A stretch of 64,000 bases of DNA. Origin: Xenopus tropicalis. Lineage: Eukaryota > Chordata > Amphibia > Anura > Pipidae. How positions within the stretch are numbered: position 1 is the stretch's first letter; every line of letters starts with the position of its first letter. Shown here one piece after another: positions 21,616 through 33,495 of the stretch. The notes under the pieces were generated by a model. It searched no databases. It had not been told where the DNA came from and worked only from the letters and a program-made list of their open reading frames with translations. Location of the stretch: NCBI RefSeq assembly GCF_000004195.4, contig NC_030678.2, positions 79,892,904 to 79,956,903 on the forward strand, read 5' to 3'. The position numbers and the translations under genes are program-made.

Positions 21616-21755
21616 ACAATACTGATTATTAATGCTTATACAGACAATGGATGTGAAAATGTAAGCAGAAGTAATGGTCTGAGCAGTAAATCCACATTGC
21701 ATGTATAGAGGACATTCTCAAAGAATCATTGATAGATCCCTAAATGCATGAGTAA

Positions 21756-22145
21756 GGGCTAAACTCCACAGGGGATTTTGATCAGATTTTGTGGGTCAGA
21801 TTTTATCTGCTTTTTTCATGCAACACCGTGCCGCAACAGCACAAGATTTTGTAGGCTCCTACAAAATCTGATCTCCATAGGCTGTTATGTAAAGCTGGTG
21901 TGTTTTCTTTATGCAACAGTCAATGTATTTTAAAGAGGAAAAAAGTCTGTCAGACAGCGTCAGATTTTATCTTGTCATTTAAAGACTACGCATGCAGCAT
22001 TCCCTTCCAAGCATATTGTGTTGGATTGGAAATCTTTCATGTAGTTTACACATCAGTTTTCTATCAGTCCCATTATATTTTGACCCATGTGACTACATCT
22101 GGTTGTAGGATGCCATCCTACAAAATCTCCTGTGGAGTTTAGCCC
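21756..22145. mobile_element. MITE, TIR GGGCTAAACTCCACAGG, 3-bp duplication TAA
   Basis: GGGCTAAACTCCACAGGGGA (21756) and TCTCCTGTGGAGTTTAGCCC (to 22145) are inverted repeats of about 25 bp including a shared ATTTTG/CAAAAT module. TAA flanks both ends (21753-21755, 22146-22148). This is the classic PIF/Harbinger signature. Short repeats of CAGATTTTGT-like words fill the interior; no coding sequence. Confidence 0.9.
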
Positions 22146-22389
22146 TAATATCTGTGCTTCTGATAGGTCCGGAAATACTTCACATAACTGTTAAAGAACC
22201 TTTTGAATATGAAGGTGTCATGATAAATAGTGATAAGGAGTGCATAGTAGGGTCTTAGGAAGTAGCTGGTTATGGGGACAAGTAGAAAGGCAAATTCTGT
22301 GGGTGTAACAATAAGAGGGGACTAATCAAAATTGTAGTCAAGGACAGGCACTGGCCAGGGCAAGCAGAGTTTAGGATAGTATTTTTTCC

Positions 22390-22563
22390 ACAGCAAATTT
22401 TTGCGCCTTATTGGAGGAAAGACAATCCTATTGGGTTTCATTAATATTTAAATGTTTTTTCAGTAGACTTATGGAATAGAATTCCAAACTATGGAAAGAG
22501 TTCTTATCCGGAAAACCCCAGGTCCTGAGCATTCTGGATAACAGGTCCCAATACCTGTATAAC
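22390..22563. mobile_element. Right half of an ACAGGTATGGGATC-family element
   Basis: CTTATTGGAGGAAAGACAAT, CCTATTGGGTTTCATTAATA and CATTCTGGATAACAGGTCCC appear in the same order as in 42440-42592. The left half is missing. Confidence 0.75.
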
Positions 22564-22980
22564 GGCTGTGAAAAAGCCATGTAGCAATTTAATAGTCGAC
22601 TACATTTTCTTGAGTTTTACAACTTTAACATCCCTCTGACTTCCCTAGAAACTTGTGAAGCTTTGTAAACAGTCATTTCAAACATCACTGGAAGCTGGTG
22701 ATGTGGAACAAAGTACTTAACGTTGCTGCTTCTGTGGTTTATAAATAGGCCTGCCATATACAGTTTGCATCCACTGACTTCAATATCACCTATCAAATGT
22801 TGTCTAGGTGACATTTGTTTTAATTACTCTGTGGTCCTAGTGACATAATTGGTTACAAAATACTTTTTTTATGTAAGAAAATATTTGAACAGCTTTTAAT
22901 GCAGTGTATATTTGCTGTATGCACACAATTACTCTCCTGAACTTCTCCAGTCTACTGAGTGAGAGGTGGCTACAGTTCTG

Positions 22981-23375
22981 TTAAAGGAAAAGTAACACTA
23001 AAATTTTTTAAGTAAAAAAGCTATTCTACCCTGCACCAATAACTGCCCTATCCTGCAAACCACTTAGTATTTTAAATGCTTTAATAGAAAATACCTGCTA
23101 AAACTTGGCTTCCTGTCAATTGAAGTACGGCGATACGGCGAAGGAAGGAGCAGCAACCACATGCGACGATTGATTCATCGAGCCTAGCCTTCTTTCTGTA
23201 TAGGAAGGAGTCAGGCTAGGCTCGATCAATCGGTCGCATAGTGGAAGCCAAGTTTTAGCAGGTATTTTCTATTAAAGCCTTCAAAATACTTAGTGGTTTG
23301 CAGGATAGGGCAGTTATTGGTGCAGGGTAGAATAGTTTTTTTACTTAAAAAAATTTAGTGTTACATTTCCTTTAA
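22981..23375. mobile_element. Foldback MITE with TTAA duplication
   Basis: Left end TTAAAGGAAAAGTAACACTA and right end TAGTGTTACATTTCCTTTAA are inverted, and TTAA is present at both edges (22981-22984, 23372-23375). The arms pair throughout: GCAGGATAGGGCAGTTATTG with its complement, and AAAACTTGGCTTCC with GGAAGCCAAGTTTT. CpG-bearing sequence (TACGGCGATACGGCG) lies at the apex. TTAA fits Kolobok or piggyBac-type transposases. Confidence 0.9.
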
Positions 23376-23564
23376 GGTATGGGTTAATATAATGCAGAAT
23401 TCTGCTGGTGTTACAGTGTTCTGTTAGATGCAAGAAAATTCACCAATAGCAATTCAGCTCACCAAAAAATTTTTGGCAAAGTTTTTTGTCATTTCCTGAA
23501 CAACCAGAGTAAGCAGGAGATGCAATCCTGTCATGTCTTCTGCTTCTCCTGCCATTCCTTCAAT

Positions 23565-23604
23565 GCCTGTGCCAAGCAGTAGAGATCTTCTGCTTGGCAC
23601 AGGC
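23565..23604. other. Short perfect hairpin (15-bp stem)
   Basis: GCCTGTGCCAAGCAG (23565-23579) and CTGCTTGGCACAGGC (23590-23604) pair perfectly around a 10-nt loop. Flanking bases pair poorly, so it is shorter than a normal microRNA precursor. Confidence 0.6.
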
Positions 23605-26116
23605 TTTCCGGGCAGAGAGAGAGAGGCCTGTGACTTCCTATAAACAACATTACAGCCTAATCGTACAAGAACCTTGAGAATGACTACTTCAAGGACTAAC
23701 TTCAGACATTCTTGCATGGGCGTTTCTACTATGTGAGAAGGTGATAATGTCTGGATATTCCTTCACTGACTTTTTTCTGTTTGTGTCCTTAATAAACCCC
23801 TGGTCTTTGAAAGAAGATTACTACATTATAGAAATTCTGTTGAAAATAAGGAAGGCTGGGGCTAGACAGTCAGTAAGCAATGGAACTTTACATAAGTCTG
23901 AGTGAATAAGACTTTCAGAGAATCTCATAATAATATAAAGAAAAAAAGAATAAAAATAGGGAAATACATATTACATAAACATTGTTCATTTCATTTTAAA
24001 TTTGTCAATATGTAAGTGTAAAAACAAATAGTGAGTAATGACTAGAATATAAAATGGGTACAGGATATATTTCTATGTATATATAAAAATGTTTAATCTG
24101 TTACTAAACATGAATGATAAATCTCTGTTATAGTTTTTATCATTTCAGTCTGACTTAAACCTGAGAGGTAAACCACCTTGGGATAGATACTTCTCAACCT
24201 TTCTGAGGACAAGGCTGAACACCTTTTCTGTTGAAGGTTTCTGAGCTGGGTCGATAATTAACAGCTCTAGTGCATTTGTACCTCTAAGCAAATGAATTAT
24301 TGGCTCTCTCTCCCATAGTGTAGTGCCAGGAATTTTCAGGCCAGTACTTGTTTCTCTTACTTTGGATTGAAGCAACTAAAGCGCCAGCTTCTCATTTTTG
24401 CTTTAAAGATGCATCCTGATTCCCTTCTTCGTTTCCTTGAAGGAATTAAACAAGATATCAAAATGGAGATATTTTTTTGTTCTCAGTCCACAAGGAATAT
24501 TTACTAATACCGCATTTCAGCATGGTTCCTCATGCTATTCCCAGTATAAGTTCAATCCTACCCTGCACCACCTCGAGTACCTGTTCTAAAAGCTGTATGG
24601 TGATGATACTTTGTGGATTCTAGTATTGTATTAACAGGTGCAAATCTGGCACCAGTTCTAGTATCTGCAGGGACGCTAGGTATCTGCCTCTTATGTATAT
24701 AACTCCCTCTTACTTGCAATCAGGAAGAAGACAGGTAAAGTGGCAGCGGAAGAAAGTTCCCTCTTTGTTCATAAAGGAGAGGTGCTCAGCAGTAACTGTG
24801 AGTGGGGGAAAAGTTAGTGAGCAGGAAAATTGGTGGGTGGGGGCAGGCGAACCTGAAGAGTAAATCAATAAATAAGCCCTACTGCCACTAAGCACAGGTC
24901 TGTCCCTTGCCATATCACACATGTTGATGCATAGGATACAATGTACTGAACAGGCCAGATTTGAGAATAGTAAACACTAATCCTAGAAATGTGGCATATA
25001 GTTTTGGTCAGGGATGTACACCTGGATTCTTGTGGTCTATATAGGGCCCACTAACAGATTATTTTGGTCCCCATTATGACCAAAATCTCCATAGACCTCT
25101 TTTTGTGACATCATTACTTTATAACCCAGCACCTAAATGGGAAATTATTGCTAGCTGGCTCACAGCACAGAAAATCGTGGACAGCACTCATCTAGGTATT
25201 GAATGGTGGCCATCACATTTACTAAATACATTTAAAACAAATTATAAACTTAAAACAAATTGCCCTTACCCTGAAATGTGTTATTTTGCTAAGAATTCAG
25301 CCAAGCCTATAAATCTGGCATTGATAATGAAAATTCATGTCTGTGCTTGGGAACACTTAGAAACTCACAGAACAAGAGTTCAGGTTTCTTTTTTCATCCC
25401 AATGTAAGAGAAAGAATATGCACATACACCCTTGCTGCACAAGCTGTGATCTATGCTCCCAGAAGGCATTGCTGTATATAACAAACTACAGATACAATAC
25501 AAACTAAGTAATTGAGCTCAAAATATTTTCATTCTCCAAGTATGGCAAACACCATCATACAGGGTAGGTGGCTACTTTATAACTTTATAGCATACACAAT
25601 AGCATTTATATAAGCATGCAGATGAAAGGAACCCTGACATCAGGTGCTCCTCTATAACACAGTATATTATAACACAAACATATCTTTGTAAACACTTCCT
25701 CTACATTATAATTGTTCTGAATTTGTAATTTATGCTGTTAAGAAATGAACTGCTGGCATCTAACCTACTGTACACTGATTATGACCCTAGGGGGTTTAAA
25801 GAGTCATGCGGTTAGCAAAAACAGTACAACATTGTTCACAGAATCTTTATCATTCATCATCCATCCTGCACATCTTAGCTTCTGCATGTTAGTGTTCAAA
25901 AAGGCTTCAAATCAGGAATCTGTGATGATGAAGTGATGCTTTACATGCCTGCTACTTTTAGAGTGCTCTTTTATTAAAAGGCAGCTCGATTTTTTTTGTG
26001 CACCTGTGCTTAGACAAATGTGATCATAATATCTGTGATACTGTTATAATGGTTTTTTTAATAAAGGTTTGTAAGAGCTCTGCAATTTTCTGATGCATAG
26101 GACAGAGTCTGTGGTT
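23605..26116. other. Unique AT-rich DNA, no gene established
   Basis: A minus-strand frame at 24145-24375 (76 codons) has a somewhat protein-like composition (LLIIDPAQKP, LVLRKVEKYL), but no domain or splice context is recognised. Frames at 25105-25407 and 25745-25936 look random. Confidence 0.35.
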
Positions 26117-26127
26117 TTGCTTACTAT

Positions 26128-26392
26128 TATGAGCGAATTTCCACATTTCACCATTGGCGAATTGTTTCACGAAACTTCTGTGAAAATTTGCCGCTGAAAA
26201 ATTTGTCAAATTGGACATCAAAAAAGGGCGTGGTAGTGTAAAAAAAAGGCGTGGTTGCGGCAAAAAAACACAGCCCACAAAAAAAATAGACGCAGGCGAC
26301 AAAAAAATCTCGTGACAAATGCATTTCGCAAACTTTTTGCCGTTTTGCAAATTTTATGGCGAAGTGAAACAGGACAGATTCGCTTATCGCTA
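26128..26392 (-). mobile_element. TAGTGATG-family MITE, reverse copy with 8-bp duplication
   Basis: The interior order ACATTTCACCATTGGCG, GGGCGTGGTAGTG, then ACAGGACAGATTCGC is the reverse orientation. The left tip reads TATGAGCG, which equals TAGTGATGAGCG minus GTGA. Flanking octamers CTTACTAT (26120-26127) and TTTACTAT (26393-26400) match at seven of eight positions. Confidence 0.85.
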
Positions 26393-26491
26393 TTTACTAT
26401 GACTTCGTTAATGTTATTGCAGTACTTTACTACTACTTGTTAACACAATGGAATAAAACATAGCAAAAAAAAGGGAAAGTTGTATGACCAC

Positions 26492-26701
26492 TAGTGATGA
26501 GCGAATCTGTCCCATTTGGCTTCGCCGGAAAAATTCACGAAATGGCAAAAAACAGGCGAAGCGTTTTTGTCGCAAACATTTTTGGTTGCACACATCTTTT
26601 TTTTTCTGTGACCACGCCAGTTTCGTGAAACAATTCGCAAATGGCAAAATACGGAAATTTGCTGCGAATCCATGCCTGGCGAAAAATTTTGCTCAACGCT
26701 A
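26492..26701 (+). mobile_element. TAGTGATG-family MITE with 8-bp duplication
   Basis: TAGTGATGAGCGAATCTGTC to the degraded end GCTCAACGCTA, with AATCCATGCCTGGCGAAAAA just before it. Flanks ATGACCAC (26484-26491) and ATCACCAC (26702-26709) agree at seven of eight bases. It faces the copy 100 bp upstream in opposite orientation. Confidence 0.85.
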
Positions 26702-26821
26702 ATCACCACTAAATTCTAAACCATTAAGTGGGGGTGCAAGTAGGCTGTGAGCACAAAATTCAAGACAGGGGGTCCTCTGCTTTCACTTAATATCAATATA
26801 TATATGGGGCATTATGACATT

Positions 26822-27023
26822 CTGTGCATTAAGCTGCTAAGAATCTCCATCTCCCTTAAGCAAGTTTGTCCATTTAAGTTGTTGTCCTTTAAGTTTGTCC
26901 ATATATTATTCCCTGGTCCCTGACTTTGATGTAGTTGGCTAGCTTGAATATATTGCAATATATGGACAATCAATACCTGTCTTGTTTAAAGGGAAGGACA
27001 CTTCTTAGTAGCTTAATGCACAA
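26822..27023. mobile_element. Foldback element, arms TGTGCATTAAGCT
   Basis: CTGTGCATTAAGCTGCTAAG (26822) pairs with CTTAGTAGCTTAATGCACA (to 27023). Inner parts also pair in part, including TCCATATATTAT with ATTGCAATATATGGA. No target duplication noticed. Confidence 0.65.
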
Positions 27024-27029
27024 ACCCCC

Positions 27030-27171
27030 ATTTGTAAGAAGAGGCACTAAGTTTGCCCAGCAGCAGTTATCCATAGCAACCAATAAGATGTTTGCTTTTA
27101 AATAGGTGACCATTAAACTCTACCTGCTGATTGGTGCGCCTGGGCAAACTTAGTGCCTTTTATTACATAAT
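27030..27171. mobile_element. Foldback MITE (GGGCAAACTTAGTGCC family)
   Basis: GGCACTAAGTTTGCCCA near 27042 pairs with TGGGCAAACTTAGTGCC ending at 27157; CATAGCAACCAATAAG and CTGCTGATTGGTG are the next inner pair. Similar pieces are at 3866-3919 and 39432-39605. Confidence 0.75.
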
Positions 27172-28264
27172 CCTAAAAATGTCTTAATGTCCTTAGCATA
27201 TTGATAACGGAGGACCTTTTGTCTTTGTCAGTATAACAGATTAGAATACATCTCTGTTATAAAGGAAATACTCAAACTGATGTGTGATGCACATGCCCAC
27301 AGGTAGTATTTTATATAATTTATATCATTTTAGATTAAAAGACACTTTCAGTTTTTGGTAGGCAATACAAGTGTTTATTTATTTGTGTGGAAGAGACATG
27401 CAAAGCTGTCTTCTGTATTCATTTATTTGGTTATTAGGTCAGAGCTAGGAGCATGATCCATGAGTAATTGGCATGTCCAAGACAAATTTCTTAAGGCCAC
27501 AGTATTAACACAATGATCAATAACTGTAAAATACCAGGCTTAAACCATGTATAGATAGCTATCATCACCACCACCACAGTAATGCTTGCTAACATTCATA
27601 GGTATAAATGGGCCACCCTCCAAGCCAGCCACATGGACTAACCATTCTTAGGTGGACAAGTGAAATCAAGACAGAGCTCAGTCTGGACCCCTACCTCCTG
27701 GCACCACTGAAAGATGAATAGGGCTGGAGGGTGGGATGCTGCTCCTGTGCTGCCTTCACTGCAGAGACCTAACTTCTCACATGCAGGATTATTAACACTT
27801 TGCATAAGGTATTTCCCCTTTACCCTATGACCTTAATTTTTAACATTATATCTTTTTCTACAGCAGCAGTACAATAGAACAGATTGCCATCACAGATTAG
27901 GTTCCAGCATGACTTGAATGAGTGTGCAGCATTTTCGGATGTATCTCCTACACTAGTGGTTCCCACACTCTGGGGCTGGACCCCAACTGACCCTACAGCA
28001 GTCCCTGGTGGTTAAGTCTTTAGACCAGTTAGTATGAGGATAACACCATGGCATAATTAGTATATGCTTTAGAATGGACATGTGATCACCATTGTCATGC
28101 TATTAAAAGGGACAGTGAATAGAAATGTTCACTCATTTCCACTATTTTTAAGCAGGAAGGCCTTTTCTTGCTACAGCAAAAGGTTAAAAATCGGATATTG
28201 TTTGTTTCTAGTGAAACTATCTATGCCAAGTCTCTGGGTACCAAACGATTTCTTAACTTGACAG
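27172..28264. other. Unique non-coding DNA, no feature seen
   Basis: No repeat ends or credible reading frame. Confidence 0.4.
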
Positions 28265-28575
28265 AGCTGTAATTATAAATTAATTAAACTTGTAATGGCT
28301 TAATGAATGGGCGAGCCAGCTTCAAAAAGAAGCTTGTTTCCCCAGGCAAAAGGGCATATGTGATAAATTCCACTCTGTCCCTATCTGCCTAAAATGAACT
28401 CATCCCGTGTCACTTTGTGTTGTGGCATTTAACACTTCACATGCTAAGGCATCGGAAAAATGTACTGTGTGTGAACAAATGCAGCTAATAACTAAGGGAA
28501 ATCATTATAGCTGCAGATAAGGTGTTTGTAGCATGTAGCAAATAATCATTTACCGTTCATTGGAGAGGACATTTA
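28265..28575. promoter_or_regulatory. Candidate conserved non-coding element
   Basis: Repeat-free, dense in homeodomain-like words: GTAATTATAAATTAATTAAA at 28271, CTTAATGAATGG, CTAATAACTAAG and AATCATTTACCG. Among the unique stretches this is one of the most enhancer-like by eye. Unproven. Confidence 0.3.
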
Positions 28576-29480
28576 GCTAAAAAAAAAAATAGCTCCAGAC
28601 TCTAGAAACAATAGGCATTTAACAATTAGATAATGTACAAATAAGATATAAAAAAAAAAACTATTTGCAAAGGGACGACTTTATGGCATATAAACATAGA
28701 ATTAAAAAATAGTAATAAAAAAAGGAAACATTTCATTTTTATAAATATTTTTATCCTACTAAATATTTTTACTATGTGGGAAAATATTTTCTTGCTGTGC
28801 CAGAATAGCTTATTGAGTGTGCAGCTTTTATCATATAGCAGGAGGTCAAGGGCACACGTGGGTGCATAATGCTGCAATGTTTCTAGCTCCGGAGCACAGA
28901 AGGTCAAAGGCACAGTACTATAGGCACAATACTCCTTTTCTACGTCTATTTAATGTGGAGTGGGTGCTGCTACCTACTTACTTTATTACTTACCATAGCT
29001 GATGCAAAATTAAAATATATCCATAGCCATCAATAGACTGTTTCTGTTTTAGAGCCTAAACAGGCAAGACATGCTGACATTATTTGGCTTTATATATTTT
29101 AATAACATAAAAATAAAATGTTTCTTTTCTTTTATACTTTACCCTGGGGAAAATAATTTGGTCTTTAGGGATAAAGCAATAAAACGTCTGCTACTGGTCT
29201 TGTAACAACCAATCAGATGGTAATATATACAGCTCAGTTCTTTGAAAACATACCGCTATTGGTTATCACACTATAACAAATGAAGAGTCTTTTACTGAAT
29301 GTTTAAATAAATATATCTAATAAATAATGGCAATGTTTCCCTTAGATTTGTGGATATGCATTTGAGGGGCCTAAACCTCTGATTTTTTTTAATATGACCC
29401 AACTGCCTTACTTTATTGGCTCTGTATGTGTGGGGCAGCCTAGGACATAGTTAAACAGACTGTAATGTGGGTCCCACCTG
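28576..29480. other. AT-rich non-coding DNA, no feature seen
   Basis: A tracts at 28580-28590 and 28650-28660, otherwise ordinary AT-rich sequence. Confidence 0.4.
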
Positions 29481-29825
29481 TAGTGATGAAGGAATCTGTC
29501 CTGTTTCACAACACTGCTGAAAAATTCGCAAAACGGCAGAAAATTAGTGAACTGCATTGATTACCGGGCCACTTTTGTTAACGTGTCAAGTGAGTTGTAG
29601 TGATGAGCGAATCCGTCCCATTTCGCTTTGCCGCAAAAATTTGTGAAACAGCAAAAAATCTGCAAACACATTTGGCGCATTTTTTTTTGCTGCAACCCCG
29701 CCCATTTCATGCGACCGCGCCTATTTATGGCACAGCCACGCCTATTTTGCTGCGACCGCAACTTTTTTGCCACGTGACAAATTTTTACGTGTCTTGTAGA
29801 AGTTTCGCAAAACAAATTTTTGCAT
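29481..29825 (+). mobile_element. Two tandem partial TAGTGATG-family MITEs
   Basis: The first copy starts TAGTGATGAAGGAATCTGTC (29481) and breaks off near 29597. The second starts TAGTGATGAGCGAATCCGTC (29598) with GACCGCGCCTATTT modules and fades after AAGTTTCGCAAAAC. Both lack the CATGCCTGGCGAA right end. Either one is inserted next to the other or a partial tandem duplication occurred. Confidence 0.7.
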
Positions 29826-30706
29826 GGTTGCACTGTAACCACTGGTCTTCATGCTCATGTATGGTGCAAACATCTAATTGGTTACTATGGGTTACTAGAC
29901 CTGTTGCAAACTTTGTAACTTAATTGTCCTTTTAATTGTATTATACTATATCCAGTGAATGTATGATATGAGTCAGCTCACAATGCTAAACAATTTGATT
30001 TTGCTTCGAAAATCCAAAAAGACAATTCTTTGTTTGTCTGTTTTTCTTAGTTATACATCATTACCTAGTACAGTATATGTGCATTTGTCTTAGTACTGTT
30101 TATGAATGTTCTGAGCTTGTGTGGCCTGTGCCCTAGTTCTCTTGGGAATCCATCTATACCCCTGGTGAGTAGGTGACTACACACACACACACAACTTGCA
30201 AACATACATACATAAATATATACATACATATTTATTGAAGAAGGGCAAGTTCATTGCAGAATTAGTGTTACAAACAGTAGAATATTCAGGTGCCTTGCCT
30301 TCACTGCCCTATATGTGTCATGGCACACAGGAAGATTAAGATGCAAGATTTAGTAACCAAAAGAGTAACCAAGAAACCCCAGGGTAATTATCTCGAGTAA
30401 TGAGACTTTTTTAATACAAAAATCAATGGTTCTTTTAATGGAAATAGATTTCTCTGCTCCTCCAGGGCTCTGCTTGCAAATCTTTCCTTCTGGTTTTAAA
30501 ATACGATTGTCTTACACCCCCCTATCCCCCAGTGCTCCTTCCTTATTGGGGGCATCTAAACTCATTTTGCTTTCGCAAAGTATTTATGGAGCACTTAGCT
30601 GCTTCATCAAGATCCAATTAAATCTGGATATCAGAAAGACCATAAGGAAAGAGGTGCAAAGAGTGTCACTTTTTATTGTATAAATGTGCATTACATGGAC
30701 TCAAAT
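29826..30706. other. Unique non-coding DNA, no gene seen
   Basis: Contains a CA run at 30180-30193. An 85-codon frame at 30426-30683 has no recognisable domain. Confidence 0.4.
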
Positions 30707-30937
30707 TAGTGGCGAAAAAAAAAATGCGCGAAATGCGGAAAATGGCATGTGTCTAAAATCATTGTCCGCATGTCAAAAAATTGTTGTGTGCAGCAAAAAA
30801 ATGATGCTCGCGACAATTTCTTTTGACTTTTTTGTCACACGCAAATTTTTGCACCCGTTTGGAGAAACAATCAACCAGTGGCAAAATGCAGAAATTTGCC
30901 GCAAATCCATGCCTGGCCAAACATTTGCTCATCACTA
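30707..30937 (+). mobile_element. TAGTGATG-family MITE, shortened left end
   Basis: TAGTGGCGAAAAAA at the left, family modules with CGACAATTTC, then GCAGAAATTTGCCGCAAATC and CATGCCTGGCCAAACATTTG, ending CTCATCACTA. The left terminal section (GAGCGAATCTGTCCC) is missing. Confidence 0.75.
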
Positions 30938-31639
30938 GTGGCAAGCATTAGAAATCCTGTTGGTCCTTAATAATTGGAAATAGAAGCTTATACAGTACAG
31001 TACTCTAACCAGTCTAGCGTCACATTGCATAAACTAAATAACTGTATTCTTTACCCTTTACTTACTTATAGAACAATTGGCTAATTACCATGTCTTCTAC
31101 CTTGTGAGCATGGTTATGTCAATGGGAATGATTCTTCATCCTACCCCACATTTGCTGTAGCAGGTAGGGGCACTGGGGATGTTACTGCTGTAACAAATAG
31201 TAATATTCTACTTTATTTTTGTTTGCTTTAGATCCACTGTTTTTCTGTATAATGTCACACTCTCTATGAAGGTCTTATAACCCCTCTTGTTTATATGTAT
31301 ATTCTGTGTCTCACTTCTCAGCTTCATTTATGATGTCATCACATGGACTAGTGTAATGATTTGTGGGAAATTTAGTAACATCTGAAAAAGGTATATTTTA
31401 TAGTCATGTGGAGTCATTTATTTATGGATCTGCAGTATGTAAAGTGCAATCTCAATTGCTATGATACTTTTGATACCCGACGCAGTAGCAGCCAATGCAC
31501 TAGAAATTGAGCGGCACAAGGCCATGACAAGGGGGTGAATAGGGACCCAAGGAAGTTGTAATGTAGGATGATGTTGTATTGCTAAGGGAATAAGTGGGGG
31601 GAGAATAAAATAGAAGAAACAAAAAGATGAAAATCACTA
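30938..31639. other. Unique non-coding DNA, no feature seen
   Basis: No repeat termini or coding signal. Confidence 0.4.
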
Positions 31640-32150
31640 CCTCGTGACAGCTGAATGGAGAGGACAGCGTTCCCGCCTGCCGCCCTGGAGTAAGGGATTA
31701 GGGGGGTAGGCAATAAGTGGGTATCGGTTTGTCAGTCGCAGCTTAAGGCATGGTGGGGCTGCCCTTGGGGGAGCCAAAAAGGGGCTAAATAGACTAAGGT
31801 ACAGGTGCTTTTCTGGAGGGGTAGGCCTGGGGGCTAGGCTTTGGGGGGAAAAGTAGTAGGCACATGAGGTGGAAAAGTTTGGTTGTGGAGGCTTAGTCAC
31901 AGGCTTGAAAGGTTTCTTCAAATGTCTAAAGTTAATTTAAGGTTAAGTTATTATAATGGTAAGAATTGTAATGCAGCCTTCAGCGGCTAAATGTTATGTA
32001 ACCTATGTTTATGTAATTGGTGTAATGTGTATTGGAATGTAACATTGATTACAATTTGTTATTCTATTAATAAAATAAGCTACGGCATTTCCACCCAGAA
32101 AATGCAGGTCTGTGTTTGGTGTTGTGGGGGTAAACTGGGGTGTGGGTTGT
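31640..32150 (+). mobile_element. Possible LTR-type segment ending AATAAAATAAGCTACGGC
   Basis: G-rich body (31650-31915), T/A-rich stretch, then AATAAA at 32069-32074 followed by TAAGCTACGGCATTTCCACC. Layout resembles 9588-10372. No boundaries or coding capacity seen; the 94-codon minus-strand frame follows the C-rich complement. Confidence 0.3.
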
Positions 32151-32955
32151 GAAAAAGGGGACTGTTATTGCAACCTCCCCATGTCATGCACTTGCGTGTG
32201 TGCTTTGGCACAGATTGGATGGTGTCACTTGGGGTTTCTGGCTGCTGGAACGAGAACAGCACTTAACATATGACAAATTAAAATAAAACATTTTTGTTCA
32301 GTTTCCCTTTAAAGGGATACTGTCAGTATTCATGTCAAGGAGAGGGCTTTGCATGTAATTCATCAGAGAAGGCTGAAAGGGCACATTGGTGCATACTGCT
32401 GGTTGGAAAGGATCATCTATGGATACAAGTTATTTTCTGAATAGCATCAATGTGCACACAATTTTGTGTCCAAACTAGACCTTTGTGCTTCCTTTGCATT
32501 CCTACATTAGGCTTACAGACTTAAGGCAGCCATGCACATGGCAACCCCATGCTCTAGCCAATATATTAGCCAATGGGCCAAATGCATGGATAGCTTATGA
32601 GGGGCCATTTATAGTAAGGTTGTTTGGTGGGCAGCTGCATGATTAAAATAGCAGGAATTGAAGAAGAAGCTTTGGCTCCTGTTTACTCAATTCTTTATCT
32701 GTCAATGCACCATATACTAGCCAACATGGAACATCGGCAGATAAGACTTTCAAACAGGCCCAGTTTCCATAATGGACAATATCAATAGTAAATGCATACA
32801 GAAAATCGTAAAAATAAAGCCTTCATTCCGTGTCATTGCATTTTCACATGTTTGAACAGCTCTATAATAGCCCCGAACAATAACACCCAGTTAATCCTTT
32901 TACTGCTAATTTAGGGGGAACGTTGGTTAGAAATTGCCATTAGCCCAGGGATTCT
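32151..32955. other. Non-coding DNA with weak repeat fragments
   Basis: CTTTAAAGGGATACTGTCAG at about 32308 is the terminus of a TTAA-type MITE family (compare 53482), but it continues only briefly. The stretch 32525-32790 (AGCAGCCATGCACATGGCAA) may be a decayed copy of the family at 5285-5680. Confidence 0.35.
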
Positions 32956-32957
32956 TA

Positions 32958-33492
32958 GGGGCTGATTTACTAAGACACGAATTCGAATCCGAATTGGAAA
33001 AATTCCGATTGGAAAACGAACATTTTGCGACTTTTTCGTATTTTTTGCGATTTTTTCAGCCCCCTTACGACTTTTCGGAAATTGTCGCGACTTTTTCGTT
33101 AGCAATAAGATTTTCGCGAAAAAACGCGTGTTTTTCGTAGCCATTACGATTCGCTCGTATCTTGTCGCGACTTTTTCGTATTGAGCGCTTGTAAGCGGCG
33201 GCCGAAACTTTCAGACTTAGCTCCAACCTGGCCCAAGAAAAGTCACCATACTGAAGCTTGAATGAATCCGAACGCTACGAAAAAATCGCAACATTTTGCG
33301 CAACTTTCGGAATGGCTACGAAAAAGGCACGACTTTTCGCGCAAGTTTTAACGCTACGAAAAAATTGCCAGATTTTGTGCAACATTCGGATGGCAACGAA
33401 AAAGTTTCCGAAAAAATCGCCAAATACCGATCATTACGAAAAAAATGCAATCGGACGCATTCGGCCGGTTCGTGAGTAAGTAAATGGGCCCC
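32958..33492 (+). mobile_element. MITE, GGGGCTGATTTACTAA family, 3-bp duplication TTA
   Basis: Left end GGGGCTGATTTACTAAGAC, right end GTAAGTAAATGGGCCCC, flanked by TTA (32955-32957, 33493-33495). The interior follows the order of 6233-6796, including CTGAAGCTTGAATGAATCCG, so it has the same orientation. Confidence 0.9.
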
Positions 33493-33495
33493 TTA

